The notes under the pieces are model-generated. The model made no database searches, had not been told where the DNA came from, and saw only the letters and a program-made list of their open reading frames with translations. Below are positions 12,091-25,619 of a stretch of DNA of 64,000 bases, piece after piece; positions within the stretch are counted from its first letter, which is position 1, and each line of letters starts with the position of its first letter. Position numbers and translations under genes: made by a program. Where the stretch lies: the NCBI GenBank assembly GCA_002189035.1, contig CM007990.1:5828001-5892000 (forward strand). Direction: 5' to 3'. The DNA comes from Utricularia gibba. Lineage: Eukaryota > Streptophyta > Magnoliopsida > Lamiales > Lentibulariaceae.

Positions 12091-15000
12091 TCATCCATGT
12101 TCTCGACTCTTACGACTCTGGTAACGTGGAGAAGATGGTTGATCTGGTGAAGACCAATGTCCTGAGTTTCCATGAATCCTGTGGTCGTCAAATGCCCTGG
12201 CTCGACTTCCCTCATTTAACTGCAGCTGCTCTTCTGCACCAGGGAAGCCTACAGGACCCAAAGAACCAAATTCAAGCTGTTCACCACCATACATAGCATT
12301 GTTACCGAATGGATAAATCATCACAACTGGTGGAACAGGCCCATTAGAAAGTGCATTCGGATTCATTGTTGCTAAAGGATAACTGCTGTAGTTAACATTC
12401 TGAGAACCATTTTGGCTAAAATTTGAGTTCAATGGGCCATTCTGCAACGGTTGAGGTGGGGTTGATTCATGTCTGTATGAGTTCCATGAATTGTCTGTCC
12501 CACTCTCTGTAGAAGCTATACGGTCCACTTTCAATCTGGTTTTGTCATTTTGGTTGCGATTATGGTTTCTCATACCACCCCGCGACCTTGAGCTAGCATT
12601 CCAGTTCCCATCTCTATCACCATAGAAATCACTCCTGTCATCTCGATAATTTCCCCTTCTACCACCAGATGAGTGGCGCTCTCGGATAGCAACCTGTTGA
12701 GGGAGCAAATTGTTAAGTTGTCAACTGCATTAAATATTCATTTATGAACCAAAACAATTGCTTGGAATTTAAGACATTCAGCCGCACCCAATTTTCAGTA
12801 AAAACAGAAAATTTGAAGGGAGTCCAATGGCATAAAAAACAGAAAATTTGAGCCGCACATTTCCAGTTAGAATGCAACTGAGTCAGCCACGTGGAGTAAA
12901 AACAGACAAATGCTACCAACTAATTTCCAAAAAAAAAAAAAAAAACTGCGCAAACAGGAAGCAAGCCCATATAACGCATCCTTACAGGATTTGGGAGATA
13001 AGTTCCAGTCCCACTTCGATATCTTGGAATGTCATCAACTTGCTGCTGATACATGTTTGGAGGCCTACTCGAAAGTGGCTGGAGAGGAGCAACAGGAACA
13101 AGATGCCGGCCATAACTTGCCATAAAATGAGATAGGTTCACGTTGATGGATGGTGGTCTACCAGAGCTTTCATAAGGAAATCGTCCAGGGAAATAAACAG
13201 GAGGGCCATCGCAGGGGAGGGATGTACCAAAGGTCCTGGGTACCGTGGATTTTGACAGAATCTACCAAACTGTAAATTTTGCCAATGACTAGCAAAGTCA
13301 CTGTTTAATATATCAGAAATGCTTGTTTCAGATGCCTCGGAACTTCTCCCCCGTATAGAACCGGGTTGAGTAGGCACCTCTATCTCATTGAATCTTCCAG
13401 AGCTGAAATTCTGTTTGGATTCATTGGTATCTGAGTCTTCTTCGCCAGCAAAACGGCCACTTGGCGCTTCAGAATTTTCCGTCTCAGGTATATTATATAA
13501 AGGAAGCATTGTAAAAAAAGGAATCGGTGGACCAGTTGGATAGAAAGCAACCAGACCAGAACTGTCATTGGGTTTTTGTCTTGACCCAGGACCAATGAGC
13601 AACGGGCCAAAGGGCATCATCGAGTCCACGCCGCTTGCCTGAGAAACCTCAAGGCTAGGCATGTTATGCCTAGGAGCCTGCAAGGACTCAACATTCTCAG
13701 GCCTTGAATTCATTTCTAAGATTTCACCCATATCAGATGATGAACCCCATCCCTGTTCGTCGGGCTCAGGATGACTCGGCAAATTTTCACACATGACTTT
13801 TCCCTTACCCCGAGCAGGGGCTTGATCTGCAGAAACTATTTTTCTGAACCCTTTTTCTTTTGAGGATTTAGGTGTCCTTATAGATGACCCATCCCACGAA
13901 CTTTCAGAGGAAGTTCTACTTCTAACTGAGTTGCTACGAGAAACGGATGAGAACCTTGAGCTCACTGATCTTTCTTCTGCATACAACTCACTGCCTACGT
14001 CATCCACGTTGGACAAGCTATCAACATTTTGTCCCGAAGACCCAGCCCTTTCCCTCATATGCCTCTGTTGAACTTTCACGGCACTACCAGAACCACTTTG
14101 GCGAGATGGAGGGATATATTTCAAACCCGAAACAGATGCCTTTGGTTTATGATCGGTCACAGGCACCTCACCATTTCCATTCTCAGATTCATAGCCACTT
14201 GATGGTAAAACAGCTTCCTCCTTCCAGAAATCATCGTTGCTATGAACAGGTTTCACCTCTGCAGAACTAATATTTTCATTGTGTTGCTCAAATGATGTGT
14301 CTCCCGCTGAATTCACCCCCACACCAGGGAAATAATGGCTCAATTGAGGTGAGACAAAACCATGAGCATAATGCAAATTCGAGAATGGAGCATCCATTAG
14401 AGGAATATTTGAAGGGACAAATCCTGGAAAATTTCTTTGCGTATATCCCATGGATGCAAGAAAGCTCGGTGGGATGGAGAAAGGTATATGAGTAGAACTT
14501 AACCCAATTGGCACATGCAGTTGGCTATTAAAACCGTCAAGCGAAGCAGATGCCATCATGTTGACAACATCCTGTTCTTCCTGGTCCACATGTGTTCCAG
14601 CAGCGGACGAAGACTTTTCATTCAAGCTATCTGATATTGGATCATGATGATGTACATTCGGAAGACTATCTGAATCAGTAGAGATACCATCAGGTACTGT
14701 CAGAAATGGAGCATTGCTTACAGAAGAAGCATCTTTAGCAGAAGAATGATGGATATGGCTAGCCAGGACAATAGGTCCAAGATTCTTCTTCCAGTTAACT
14801 GAATCCAGCCTAGAAGGACCATGGGAATTCACACTCTCCACCTGCCTATTATGCCGTAATTGAGATGAGACATTCGTAGAAGAATCAGTCAGTTCAGGGC
14901 TAGAGCGTGTCCGTGCAAGAAGCCTTCCATGGCTATCATTCACTGGACGATTCTGTTTCCCATCTCTCTGAGCTTCATCATTCCGTAATGCATGTTCAGG

Positions 15001-17478
15001 AGCCGTGTCTCTGCTGATCTTATCAGTTCGCCAAAATGTTTTCGGATTTTGATTGTTCCGAGTTGCAAAATGAGAAGTGGCAGCAAGCTCTCCTTTGGGT
15101 ATTGTTCTAGCTGGAACATCACCATACGGGGAGGAAACACCACGATGAATCCCACCATCAACCACTCCACCACTACCAGGGCTGTTTTCATTTGTTTTTT
15201 TCCTACTTGACTCATTATTAGAGTTTTGAGAACCCCTAACATCTAACGTAGGCAAACTTGTTCTCGCTGAATCAGCCCCTGCTGCATCAGGTCTCTGGCC
15301 ACTTCCATGCCTCTCCCACGTATTCATGAAAAACTGATTAACCTCAAATACTACATTTTCCTTGGGACAATCAAGCAACCTAGCCAGTCTTTTAGCTCCA
15401 AAAGCAAAAGCACTTCGAATCCGATAGAAATTACCTGTGAAGGAGAAAATGTGGAGCCAAGAAAAAAATAAAATAAAATCTTAAATTTGTACTAGAATAA
15501 TATGTGGGCATGGTAATACACATACATGAAAGCATATATCAACGAAGCAGGTAATGAGAAACAGGTACTGCACAGTATGTGAATGGTAAGGTTGTAAGAA
15601 ACAAAATATGTAAAAAGTATTTTGCAAGCAACACTTACCCTTGCTCACACTGCGTCCTAGGTTGTTGTTCACACGTAAAGGATCAATCACATTAAAATGC
15701 TTTGAAACAAAATTCTGTCCATTATTTTCTTGACCAGCAGGGAAAACAGCGTATGCAGAGCTACACGCATCAAGGAATGACTTGCTAAATAGCAACTCTC
15801 CACTATCCTTCCGAGGATGTTCAGCTGCAAAACGTAGTAGAGATGACATGACAATCAAACCAAGATCTCCCACAAAATGGAAGGTGAGATACCCTTTCAT
15901 ACAGCACCTGTCATATCAGGTAATGAGCTGATGGGTACAGGGCCCCAAAGGCTCACACAAAAGTGATCCCAGTCAAAGTTGCTGAAGAACTCCAGAAAGC
16001 GATAAAGAACCTGTAAGCATGCATAAATCATATAAACGCCATCCTTCCGTTGATAAAACACCCCATACCCCTTTCCTTAAAAATGTAAACCATATTTATC
16101 ACCTCAAGAGGTCCCTGAAGTGAGTTATTGAACACATGAAAGATGTAAAGGACTAAGGTCTCCAGGGCGTAGGTAGATATAAGCCCATGAGTAGCACCCA
16201 ATATACGGCTTTCATAGTAGCACCATGCCTTAATTAATATAATGCTGCGCTTAAAGAGGTGATTCTGGCCTATTAGATGGTCAACCTGAAAGACAGAACG
16301 TTTCAAGTCTTGTGAGATTATACATGATAGTTCTTGGAGTACAGTCTCCTTCATCAAGAGAATATGGGCAATCACCTCATCAAGGAAGCAGAGCGTACAT
16401 AATCCACCAACTTGATTAAAGGATATGTCAACCACAATATTTTCCACCAAACACTTAATTATTTTCACCTGGGACGTATAAAAAAAGATATGATTACGCA
16501 GTTACAAGCTACTAGTGACTCAAAATCCATGTCGCAGATCATTTTTGAATAATTTAAAGATACAAAGATAGCAGAGGTGTAGAATAGCAGATACTTCAAT
16601 TCGACTAAGAATGGCGACTGAACTCATAGACTGAACATGTGAGGTATCGGAAGAGGAAAATATCACTTGATGAAAAATGAAAACAGATAATAGAAGCATA
16701 CTTCTGCTTGTATATATTGAACTTCCTTAACATGGAATTCGGCATTTTCGTTCTTTTCCTCACTTTCTAGCATGTCCCGAACCTGATTGGCCCAGGTATC
16801 CTTTAGGTTCTGATCATGACTGAAAGCAGTCAAATCAATATCACCATCGGGTAGATAGGTTTTCAACGGTACAGAGCCAAAGGTGCAGACCTGCATCAAG
16901 ATACAGAAGGTGACTTCTCTTCTACAGTTACAGAAAAAGTATATGCAATTAAAATAGAGCACAATTCAGAAGTAATCAGGGATAGCAGGCTTTCCGGAGT
17001 CCTCTAAGACTACGAGAGAGACATCACCATACACAAAAACAAAAATACTCCTGTGCATCATCAAAACCACATCAACAAGTTAAGATCCACATTATAAACA
17101 AATCATCAATATCCTCATTTTCATCTAATGTCATAGACCAGCCGAACATTCCAGCAGAAGAAATGTTTATGCAGTGGAGTTACATTTACTCAAGGAACAG
17201 ATTATCAAAAAGTATTTCACAAGAAGTACATCAAAATATAGATCCAACACCTGGCATGGAAAACACTTCATAATAAGTTGCTGCACATAATCAGCTACAG
17301 CATTCCTTCTCTCCTCAGACTGCGGATTAGGTTGTATACAGGAAATGAGCTCCTTGGTTCTCTCCTCTGCTCTCGACCATCTTTCTGCATCGAGAGCCTG
17401 AACTACTGGCCCTTCCCCTGGCAGTAGTCCATTTAGAAACTGCCCAAATGGCTCAGACCATCCTTCATGCTCTCCCAT
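12091..17478 (-). CDS. Nucleotidyltransferase / PAP-OAS1 substrate-binding domain protein, large plant form
   Basis: Probable nuclear or cytoplasmic polynucleotide nucleotidyltransferase of the Pol-beta superfamily (non-canonical poly(A)/TUTase-like; substrate unknown). Start ATG at 17478. Exons: 17251-17478, 16703-16890 (catalytic VCTFGSVPLKTYLPDGDIDL), 16376-16468 (third Asp in VVDISFNQVGG), 16103-16285 (FKRSIILIKAWCYYE), one around 15908-16011, one around 15640-15824, a very long exon from about 15434 to about 12990, and a last exon from about 12690. The long C-terminus is Ser/Pro/Asn-rich and disordered, ending PSSPRYQSRKSREHG. In the long exon the frame slips by one base near 13203-13207: the frame up to HPSPAMA stops at 13138, while PPVYFPGRFPYESSGRPPSI continues in the next frame. 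This looks like one lost base in a short run. Confidence 0.88.
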
Positions 17479-19264
17479 AAACGAGTACTTTTTCCTTCCC
17501 GCCAATTAACACTGAAGATGTCCTAATTTTCCTAACAGAACCAAAGAAAAACTACGTACAGAGCACCGCAAAATGAGACGTCCGTGGCAGGAAAACAAGA
17601 AACGCTTTTTCTACAACACAAGAGGTAATGTGTACCTACGAACACTATTGCAGAGAAGGGCACAGGAAAGGACCCAACTTTCACAGGGAAAAAACTCGCC
17701 CAAATATGACAATATTAGTTCCAATCAAAAATACAAAAAAGAGGCCACTATTACCCAGGAATCCAAATACCCGAGGCTAAGAAAAGCCCAAGACATCAGG
17801 GCAAAAACCTAATAGTTCAGGAAGTAATCTTAGCAAAAACCTAAGGGCAAAATGCGTGAGGAATTCCAGAAAAAGATTGACGCAACGTCAATCGCAGCCA
17901 AAACGCGACAACCCCGGCTCCTTTCTCCCCCAGGCGAAAAAATTGCACAACGACGAACGCAGGATATCGTCAAATTACACCACAAGAAATAGCGAAATGG
18001 AGGGAGGGGTCTGCTCTTCCCTTTCACTAAAATTTTCTTATCCAAATGACGAAGCAGGGAAAAAGAAACGAAGTCCTTGAATTGGATGAGCGCCTGCAGT
18101 GTGTGCCCAGAAATAGGGATTTCAGGGAGAAAACTCAGCTTTGAAACTGGCTTGACGATGTCAGGAATCCGATTTCATTGAGATTTTGATTTTTAAGGAA
18201 GCGAGTTTTTTTGTTTTCGCTGTTTAATGGGGTGGGCGTTCCGCAAATGGGGAATATGAGATAGTTTTGGGGGTGTAAACATGAGGCCAAAAACTAAATA
18301 TTCCTTTTTGCAGGGACTACTTTCACACCACCTTTGCTTTTCATTTCATATGTCAATTGTCAGCGACGGGATCCCCCACCCCATACTTTATAAAATATTC
18401 ATCAAAATACAAAACCAAGCGCTACTGTCTCTCTTTTTCCATTTAATATTTTATTATGAAATATTCCCTTGGTATGTATGCGCAAAAAAAGAAAAAAAAG
18501 ATAACAATTCAACTTTCTATCATTAGACTTTATATTCCATAAACATTCTTTATTTTCATTTTTTTCATTATCAAAATGAAAAATTAATATTTAGAATAAA
18601 AATGCAAATTTTCATTTTTTTTCAAATTCCCTTCCATTTATATATTATTATAAATTAATTTATCATTTTATAATTTCTTTTTAATTACTTTTGAGGGTAA
18701 AATAGTAAATGGGTTGTTCTGTGAATAAGACAAGGCTCAAAGCCCATTTTGCAACTAGCCCACTATGAATGGGCTGGGCTGGGCTGCTGGCTTCTGAATT
18801 TTAGCCATTTTGAGTGCAGGTTTACACGTCAGCGTGGATTATGAATACTATTTTTTTAATTGGAAAGATTATTAATAAATAAATAAATAACAAAGGGAAG
18901 CATGTTATCCAATTAGGGCTGGGACCAAGTCACAGCTGGGCTCTCCCCATTTTTTAATAATGGGTACCAAATATGAGTTACTATTAATACTCTCCTTGAC
19001 TTTTTGGCACACTTCCCAGTCCTTGTACTCTTACATAATTGCAAAAAGACCCCCCAAAAAAAGATGACTATTGAAAGGTTGGACTGAGCCATGGTTATTT
19101 TTGCTGTTGCTGTCAAGGAGTTGTGAATATTGGAAACTCCGACACCCTTTTGGCAAATAGCAAGTCAAACTAAAAATGATGGCGAGCAGAGGGGGTCTGA
19201 TGGACACATAAATAGCCTCTATTGCTGAAAGGGTGAAACCAGCTTCGTTTTCCCAACTGTGGAG
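17479..19264. other. Leader and promoter of the nucleotidyltransferase gene, then AT-rich spacer
   Basis: 17479 to about 18200 is the probable 5'UTR and promoter of the minus-strand gene. 18300-18720 is strongly AT-rich. GGGCTGGGCTGGGCT occurs near 18770-18785. (AATA)n lies at about 18876-18890. No coding frame of note. Confidence 0.4.
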
Positions 19265-19829
19265 ATGGGGGAGGAAGAAGAAACTGACGCCCAAATCTCA
19301 CTCACTCGAAGTTTCTCAACTCTGCCGCCTACGGCCGCCGTCACATCCTCGGACATGCCGCCGCTGAGAACCTTGGTGTCGGTGCCTTTCAGGTGGGAGG
19401 AACAGCCGGGAAAACCCAGAGTGCACTGTGCAGATGATGTGTCGGCGGCTTCACCCGCGACGAAATACCTGGAGCTTCCGCCGTGCCGGAGAAGACCCAT
19501 GATGCCGTTTTCAGGTGGGTATTCAGAGCGTTACTCGTCTTTCCGATTATGGCCCCATGGTTCCTCGGACAGCAGCAAAAAGGAGAAACTGATGAGAAGA
19601 GGAAGCTTCTCCGGCATCCCTCCACCATTCTCACGTAAAAACTTCTGGGTAACATAAAGAAGCAAGCTCTGAACTCCGTACCTCATTCTTTGTGGTACCA
19701 AGTTGATGCCTATTGTCTATTTTGTATACTGATTTTCAGGCCACTGTGCGCAACGCAATAACCTGGGAAAGGAAGAAGAAATCAAACAAGGAAAGGATGG
19801 CAGCGGCTTCTTCTACGAAGTGTATGTAA
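19265..19829 (+). CDS. DUF688-like plant protein, two exons
   Basis: Exon 19265-19648 joins exon 19740-19829 through a GT-AG intron. The ATG at 19265 is chosen because the frame upstream begins only with GTG. Hallmarks of the family are visible: VPFRWEEQPGKPR near residue 40 (consensus VPFxWEExPGKP), then YLELPPCRRRP and, across the junction, KNFWATVRNAITWERKKK (family end motif of the xxYxSFKxVVPWRRKK kind). About 157 residues, basic at the C-terminus, with no membrane segment. Function of the family is not established. Confidence 0.75.
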
Positions 19830-21074
19830 AAACAGAAAAAATTAATCTTACTACACCAATATTCAGTCATTTCGGTTTTTAGTTTCGACTTCGTCTCAGA
19901 ACTCGCATATGAAATACAGAATTAGAAACACACCACGTATGTTACAAGTAAGACTATTACTGGTGCAATGCTGTTTCTATCACCATTCTAAACAAGCATG
20001 AAGGTGTAAGTACATACTAACCGTTCTTGCAGTGCTAAATCTGCTTCTTTCAGGTCATGCAGCCGACGACCTGAAAGTAGACAGAAACCAAAAGATTTCA
20101 TAGCGTGTGATACATGTTCATTTCTTCAGTCGAGTAGTTTTTCAAAGGCTACAGTAAGTCAAATGCTAAGATCATTCCGTGGGGTTGGAGGAGCCCACCT
20201 TTCTGTCTCGAGAGAGTGCACCATCGGCCTTACCTCTGCCAAAACCACATAGACCGTTATCATATAAACACGGGCTTGCCAAAACGGCTGAACAGTGAAT
20301 TCCAAGGAAGCAAATCCATCAGCTCAAATTATGGTAACACAAACAAAATCAACTTTTTAAACCTCCCACAGCATATCAGTGAAACACATGCCCTAGAACA
20401 AGCAGCAATTTGTAAACAAGAAATACACACACGGATTCCGGCACTCCCGATATAACCGACAAAAACAGAGCGCAGGGACGCAAAATTTCACAAATAACAC
20501 CATCCGGATTCAAAAAAGTAAGCTTATGAAAATGCTTGAAAGAAATGACCGATCGAACCGATTTCGCACACAATCAGGCCGAGAATCGACGAAAATAAAT
20601 GAGGAGACTGCAACCCACACCGGCGATGAGAGAGACACGAAACAGCAACCACCGGCTCCTGAATAGTGGGCCTCTTTCTCTGTGTTGCTCGCTACGGCCT
20701 GCCGTGACTCGTGAGACTGAGTAACGTCCAAATGCCAAAATGAATTATGGGCTTGAAGCCCAATAAAACATTCTCCGTTCAGCCCAAAATCAACAAAACA
20801 ACAGGCCCATCTTGATTTTTTATTTACTTTTCGATTATTTCACTAATAAAAATATTCAAAAGTAATATGCATGCTTGCCACATCCCCATTTGCAACATTG
20901 GAGGCAATCCCCCTGGTGACCATGTGATTTTAAACTTTTTTTGGTTATATTTATTTTAATTATTTTTTAGTGAAAAAAGATTGACATTGATGTGTGGATC
21001 AAATGAGATATTTGTTAGTTGTATAGCTGCGACTAATAAAAAAATAAAATAAAATATAGGGCAGCCGCAAGATC
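19830..21074. other. Spacer with a possible minus-strand noncoding transcript
   Basis: The minus strand from about 20730 to 20000 looks like a transcribed leader: CT-rich start, site II-type motifs just upstream (ggcccat near 20805, paired ttgggct/agccca near 20750-20760), then probable exon borders. I find no long conserved ORF. 20820-21060 is AT-rich and flanks the 3' end of the AAA ATPase gene. Confidence 0.25.
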
Positions 21075-22502
21075 TCATTTTAGGGTCTCCGACTCAGAAA
21101 CATCGGACGGTCCAATTTTCCGGCAGCTTTTCGCCCCTAGGAGCCCATATAGCTTGCTGAACTGATGTTTTGGTACGCAGACCTTCCAACCGATGCAGCC
21201 GCCGTCGCCGCCCTCGGCCGCCGTGGTGCCGCCAATCCGTGGCATGAATCTCCCGGCGTTCACACTGTTCGACCGTAGAGCTGAAATGACGGATCTCAGA
21301 GCTCGGCTCGGCGAGCTCCGATTCACCAACATCAATTCGCTGATCTCCGCGGGGCTCATCGTAGTGCCGCTCTGGAAAATCTCTTCAACCTGAGGAAACA
21401 GTTTGTGATCCTTGAGACTTAAATAGTTGCTGGCCAGATTCTTGAACGAGTTGAAATCGCAGAGAGGAAAGCAGATGTGAACGTCGATTCTTCCCGGACG
21501 GAGAAATACGGAGTCGATTCCATCTTTAGAGTTCATTGTGAAGATCGTAATCTTTTCGCTTTGCGAATTCAGCAAACCGTCCATGAAATTCAGAACACTG
21601 GATGTCGAAATCCATGCCCGGGATTTCGAGCTCTCGGAAAGATAAAGGTCAAAATCCTCAACCACCACCAGAGATTTGCCTGCGGTTTTCAAAAGAAGCG
21701 AGTTCAGATCAGCGTCACCAGCCACTTGCCACAAATTGAGGTTGTAGATATCGTAATTCAGCAGGTTCGCCGTCGCGGCGATGAAACTCGACTTTCCAGT
21801 ACCGGACGGGCCGTAAAGGAGATACCTCCGCTTCCAAACGCGGCCTAGGTTGCGGTAATCCTGCTCTGATTTCATAAAAACTTCCAAGTCATGCCTTATT
21901 TTGCTCTTCACTTCAGGATCAATCACAACTGTGTCGAAACTGGCTGGATGATCGAACGGTGCGGAATTCCAGTTTCCGTCAATGTTGCTGTATATCTTCA
22001 ACTGCTTCCTCCTCTCCTCGACAACTCCAGAAACCTCGAGAATGTGCTGGAGATACGGTTGCAAAATCCTGCGCTTATCCTTCTTCCTAATCTTCAACAC
22101 AAAACTCCTTGAAACGACGCCGTTTTGATGGTCTCTCTCTACCCGATTCACCCACCAAACCCGAGATCCGAGAAAATCATCTTCGATCGGCCGATCGCCG
22201 TCAAACGAAAGAAGAATATCGTTGGTTCTATTATGGGAGACGATGTTGGCGTAATCCGAATCCTCCAAAGACGGCAAAGAGTTGACGTAAAGCGAAACCC
22301 GTCGGTAAAACTTGTTCTCCTGATTGGTAGATTGGTTGAATTGGGGAACTCTGAGGTGCTGATGAAGATGCAGAGTATCGAGAAAACGGTTGCCCCATTT
22401 CTTGAGGATGAAAACCAGAGAACACCGACGGAGAAACAGCCAAAAAAGGTACGTCAAAACTGGAATTGATACCCATATGAAGAAAAAACTCAATCCCCAC
22501 AT
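21075..22502 (-). CDS. AAA-ATPase, BCS1/ASD type, intronless
   Basis: One uninterrupted ORF of 475 residues from ATG 22502. An N-terminal hydrophobic helix (residues 1-25) anchors it. The plant AAA-ATPase-at-mitochondrion-like associated domain follows (to about residue 200). Then come the AAA core with Walker A (GPSGTGKSS, about residue 234), Walker B (SLVVVEDFDLYL), sensor region (IFTMNSKDGID) and the arginine-finger region (LRPGRIDVHICFPLC). Plant relatives sit in the ER, mitochondrial or plasma membrane and act in stress and growth. The exact substrate is unknown. The lack of introns is usual for this family. Length and motifs are complete, so the gene looks functional. Confidence 0.93.
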   Translation of the reverse strand: MWGLSFFFIWVSIPVLTYLFWLFLRRCSLVFILKKWGNRFLDTLHLHQHLRVPQFNQSTNQENKFYRRVSLYVNSLPSLEDSDYANIVSHNRTNDILLSFDGDRPIEDDFLGSRVWWVNRVERDHQNGVVSRSFVLKIRKKDKRRILQPYLQHILEVSGVVEERRKQLKIYSNIDGNWNSAPFDHPASFDTVVIDPEVKSKIRHDLEVFMKSEQDYRNLGRVWKRRYLLYGPSGTGKSSFIAATANLLNYDIYNLNLWQVAGDADLNSLLLKTAGKSLVVVEDFDLYLSESSKSRAWISTSSVLNFMDGLLNSQSEKITIFTMNSKDGIDSVFLRPGRIDVHICFPLCDFNSFKNLASNYLSLKDHKLFPQVEEIFQSGTTMSPAEISELMLVNRSSPSRALRSVISALRSNSVNAGRFMPRIGGTTAAEGGDGGCIGWKVCVPKHQFSKLYGLLGAKSCRKIGPSDVSESETLK

Positions 22503-25334
22503 CAGGGAAAATAAGTTTTCTACTACTCTGATGGGAAAAGAGGGAGTGGGACGAGGAGGTTTCTCTGAAGTTCACGAATGATATAAGCTGATCAGCTGCA
22601 GAGAGGAGAAGCTGCCTTTAATGGACCAGAGCCCTGAATCCATAAAAGGTGCTTGGCGAAGGGATTTCGATTTTGGTTTCGATTTCGTTGCCGATTTTAA
22701 CTTTGACGCTACCCTAGTTAAGATGGTAAACACGGCTAATTTTTTTTTGGTATAGATTGACTATTTTCTTGAGCGCAATAATATATGAATGCTGAATATT
22801 CTAAATTAATGCACCCTTTATTTGTTTTTATTTAGTCTCTATATCAATAATACGTTACTGTTAGTCGATGCTATGCAGGGTAAATTGGTCATATTGTTGG
22901 CCTTCTTTTTTGTCTTTTGACTGATATAGATGCAGTTTGATTGCTTTAACCTTAATTCTTTCCTATGAGGTGTATTGATTTTATCTCAATATTTTTAAGC
23001 TTTTTTAGCATCTTCTTCCATATGCTTGTTGAAGGAATGTATGACTGTAAAAGGTGGAGTTTTTGTGGGTGGCATATTTGAAATTGTGGGCATCAGCATC
23101 AATCAAGCAGTGGTTGTAAGTTGTCCTAAGATCCGAATGTTCGTGATGACAGCCCAGCCAGCAATGAACTCGGAGGGACCAGCTGCATTTAAAGTTTCCG
23201 TGTAAGAACCGTTTGCGTTTAGCCAATCATTTAACCTTAAAATTGACACATCATTTTTGATAAACAAAACCATGAATCCTTGCTTGGACCACCTTTTAAC
23301 CTGTTTTAAGGTCTTGTGTATATTTTTTAACAGGTGGGTTAACCAACTATTGACTTTGAAATGGAATTGCTACCATTCACGTCCACGAGAAGGTACTTTC
23401 TTATCAGCCGCTTCCAAGTTCTAATCATAAGCATGGCTGCCATTTTAGCCCTTCCTACATATCGCAATCTCCCACAAAAGTCTGGCTTTCTCCTTGAAAT
23501 CGCTTCCCAGTTCGTCTCACATTGCTTTTCTTTCTGGAAGCCAAGGTGTTTCAGTCTGTTGTTATTTTTTGTTGCAGTGATGGGAAAATGTGGTGGTTGG
23601 TTGCAGGAAGCGCTTGCTATCGGTGGGGAATTTGGGATTTTGGAACTTGATGTTGTTATGGATGGACTGTTTTGGTATACTTCGCATGCTGGGTATCTTG
23701 AGCGGCAATGGAGAAGAGTGAGAACTATAAATGATGAGATTGATGAACTCAAAAGGATATCGAAGCCTGCGCGCGGTTATGCCCGATGGATCACTAGTTT
23801 CTGAGCCTCTTAATCCATCTCCCATCGAAGCTAGGAATCAAAAACTCACTGAGGTACGTTTTGAGTGTTCTGTGACATTTGATAATGTACTTTCAAACAA
23901 CCTTAATAAGAGTTTGAGATGTATAGAAGGATTTTGATGTAATAAAACCTTCAGTAATGTGTTAAAGATGTCAGCACTCACTATGTAAACTGTGCTACGA
24001 AGAATCGAGTTCACAATGTAATGTGTTCCATGTCATTACCTTACTCGGAATAAGTATATCCAGATATTCCAGTTTTGGTTGTAGTTCTTTTCTTCCAAGC
24101 TCCCTGCTTCATAGACAGTCCAAGTTTCTTGTTTGTGCTTATCGCATGGTGAACTTTCATTGATATCAGGAGACGAAGGCCGATATCAGCATTTCATTGC
24201 GTGTTCTATACGCCTTGCATTTAGCGTGAGTCCGGTGGAGGACTCAATACATGGTTCAGAATCAGAAAGCTTTTTCCCTGGTCCTCGTTTTTCTAGTGGT
24301 GCAGTGCAGTTAACATGATGAAGTATATGGCATTAGGAGCAACACCCTGATGGTGCTTTCAGTAATGCCTTTTGATTCGTATACGAAACCATTTCCAAAA
24401 GATAACTCCATTGCAAAGTCCCTATGCTAAGCTAACTATTGCATCTGTGTTTGCATCTTAAAACAGTTCCTTAGGCAGCTGCGGCTGCATCGGTTCCCGC
24501 AATAGTGTAACTAAACTGCAAGGGCCCTTCAAATTCTTCTGAATGCTGTTAACCTAATCCTCTTCATTTGGCAGATCCCCACTGGGACTCATAGTGTGTT
24601 CCGAGTTCGCTAACTGGGCTTGATTCCTTTGATCTCGAATCCACTTGTCGCCAATTGTATTCATTCTGAAGGCGGTTCAGAAAATCCCCATTTCTCTCTG
24701 CAATTCTGTCAAATGCTGACGGTTCGAGTATGGGGCCAGCTTCTGCTTCATGGCAGGTCAGTCGCGTTTCTCAATGCCCTTGAGTCGAATTATTAGCGGC
24801 ATTAATGTGCGCTGGACAGCTAGACCCAACACAAGTTTCAGGTTGGACCAACTCATCGAACACAGTGCTGCTATTTCCCACTGTTCATCGACTGTGCATG
24901 CAGAAGTTCCAAGATTCCACGAAGATGTTCAGAACTTGCTGACTATTTGGAATTAATTAGGAAAAATTGATCTTTAAGCAAAACTACAGCTTTGAGTATT
25001 ACTTGGAGTAACTTGAAGTCACCGAAACAGGAGGTACAACGATCCAAATTACCATTTCCCTTGAAATTTAAATGCTCCTCCCCCATAGTCACACCTTCAG
25101 ATCCTTGTTCACTGCGCACTGACTAGTTTTCTCAGATCATTCCTGTGTCATTACCTGGATTCTCCATTAGGGTTCTTGATCCGTTGCTGCAAGTCCAAAA
25201 GCCAGAGGACGATAGGGGAGAAACAGAGACAGGTGAGATGGGAGGATGCATTTGCTTTCCGATGTTGAAGCATGGCTAATGGCAATAAATGAGATGGGGA
25301 GATGGATGGATAGATGGATAGGAGACAAGTGACA
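22503..25334. other. Promoter of the AAA gene and a long unassigned stretch
   Basis: 22503-23340 is the AAA-gene leader plus AT-rich spacer. On the plus strand 23361-23804 is an open frame of 147 residues starting MELLPFTSTRRYFLISRF and containing LERQWRRVRTINDEIDELKR. It has no family I recognise, and no neighbour exon clearly extends it. 23940-24960 shows only short frames. A minisatellite-like GATGGATGGATAGATGGATA lies near 25299-25320. It could be a decayed gene or part of a pri-miRNA leader. Confidence 0.3.
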
Positions 25335-25619
25335 GAGAGGTATGAGAAATGGTAATTGCAGTGGAGTTGTCCCTTTTTTCCACTGTTGGTTCCTCGTTAT
25401 AACCCCATTGATAACCACACCACACACATCGGTTTCTTCCTTCCTTCTTCAATCCTCCCTTGAAAAAAGGCGGAACTTTTGGGTTCCCATTTTGACTTTC
25501 TTTCGTCCTCGAATTGCTCCTGTCGTTTGGTGTGTACCCGTGTCTATATATGCGTACATGTGGGCGCGCAGTGCATTGCAGGAGAGTGCAGTGGCGCTTG
25601 AGATTTTGCCTGTTTCGGG

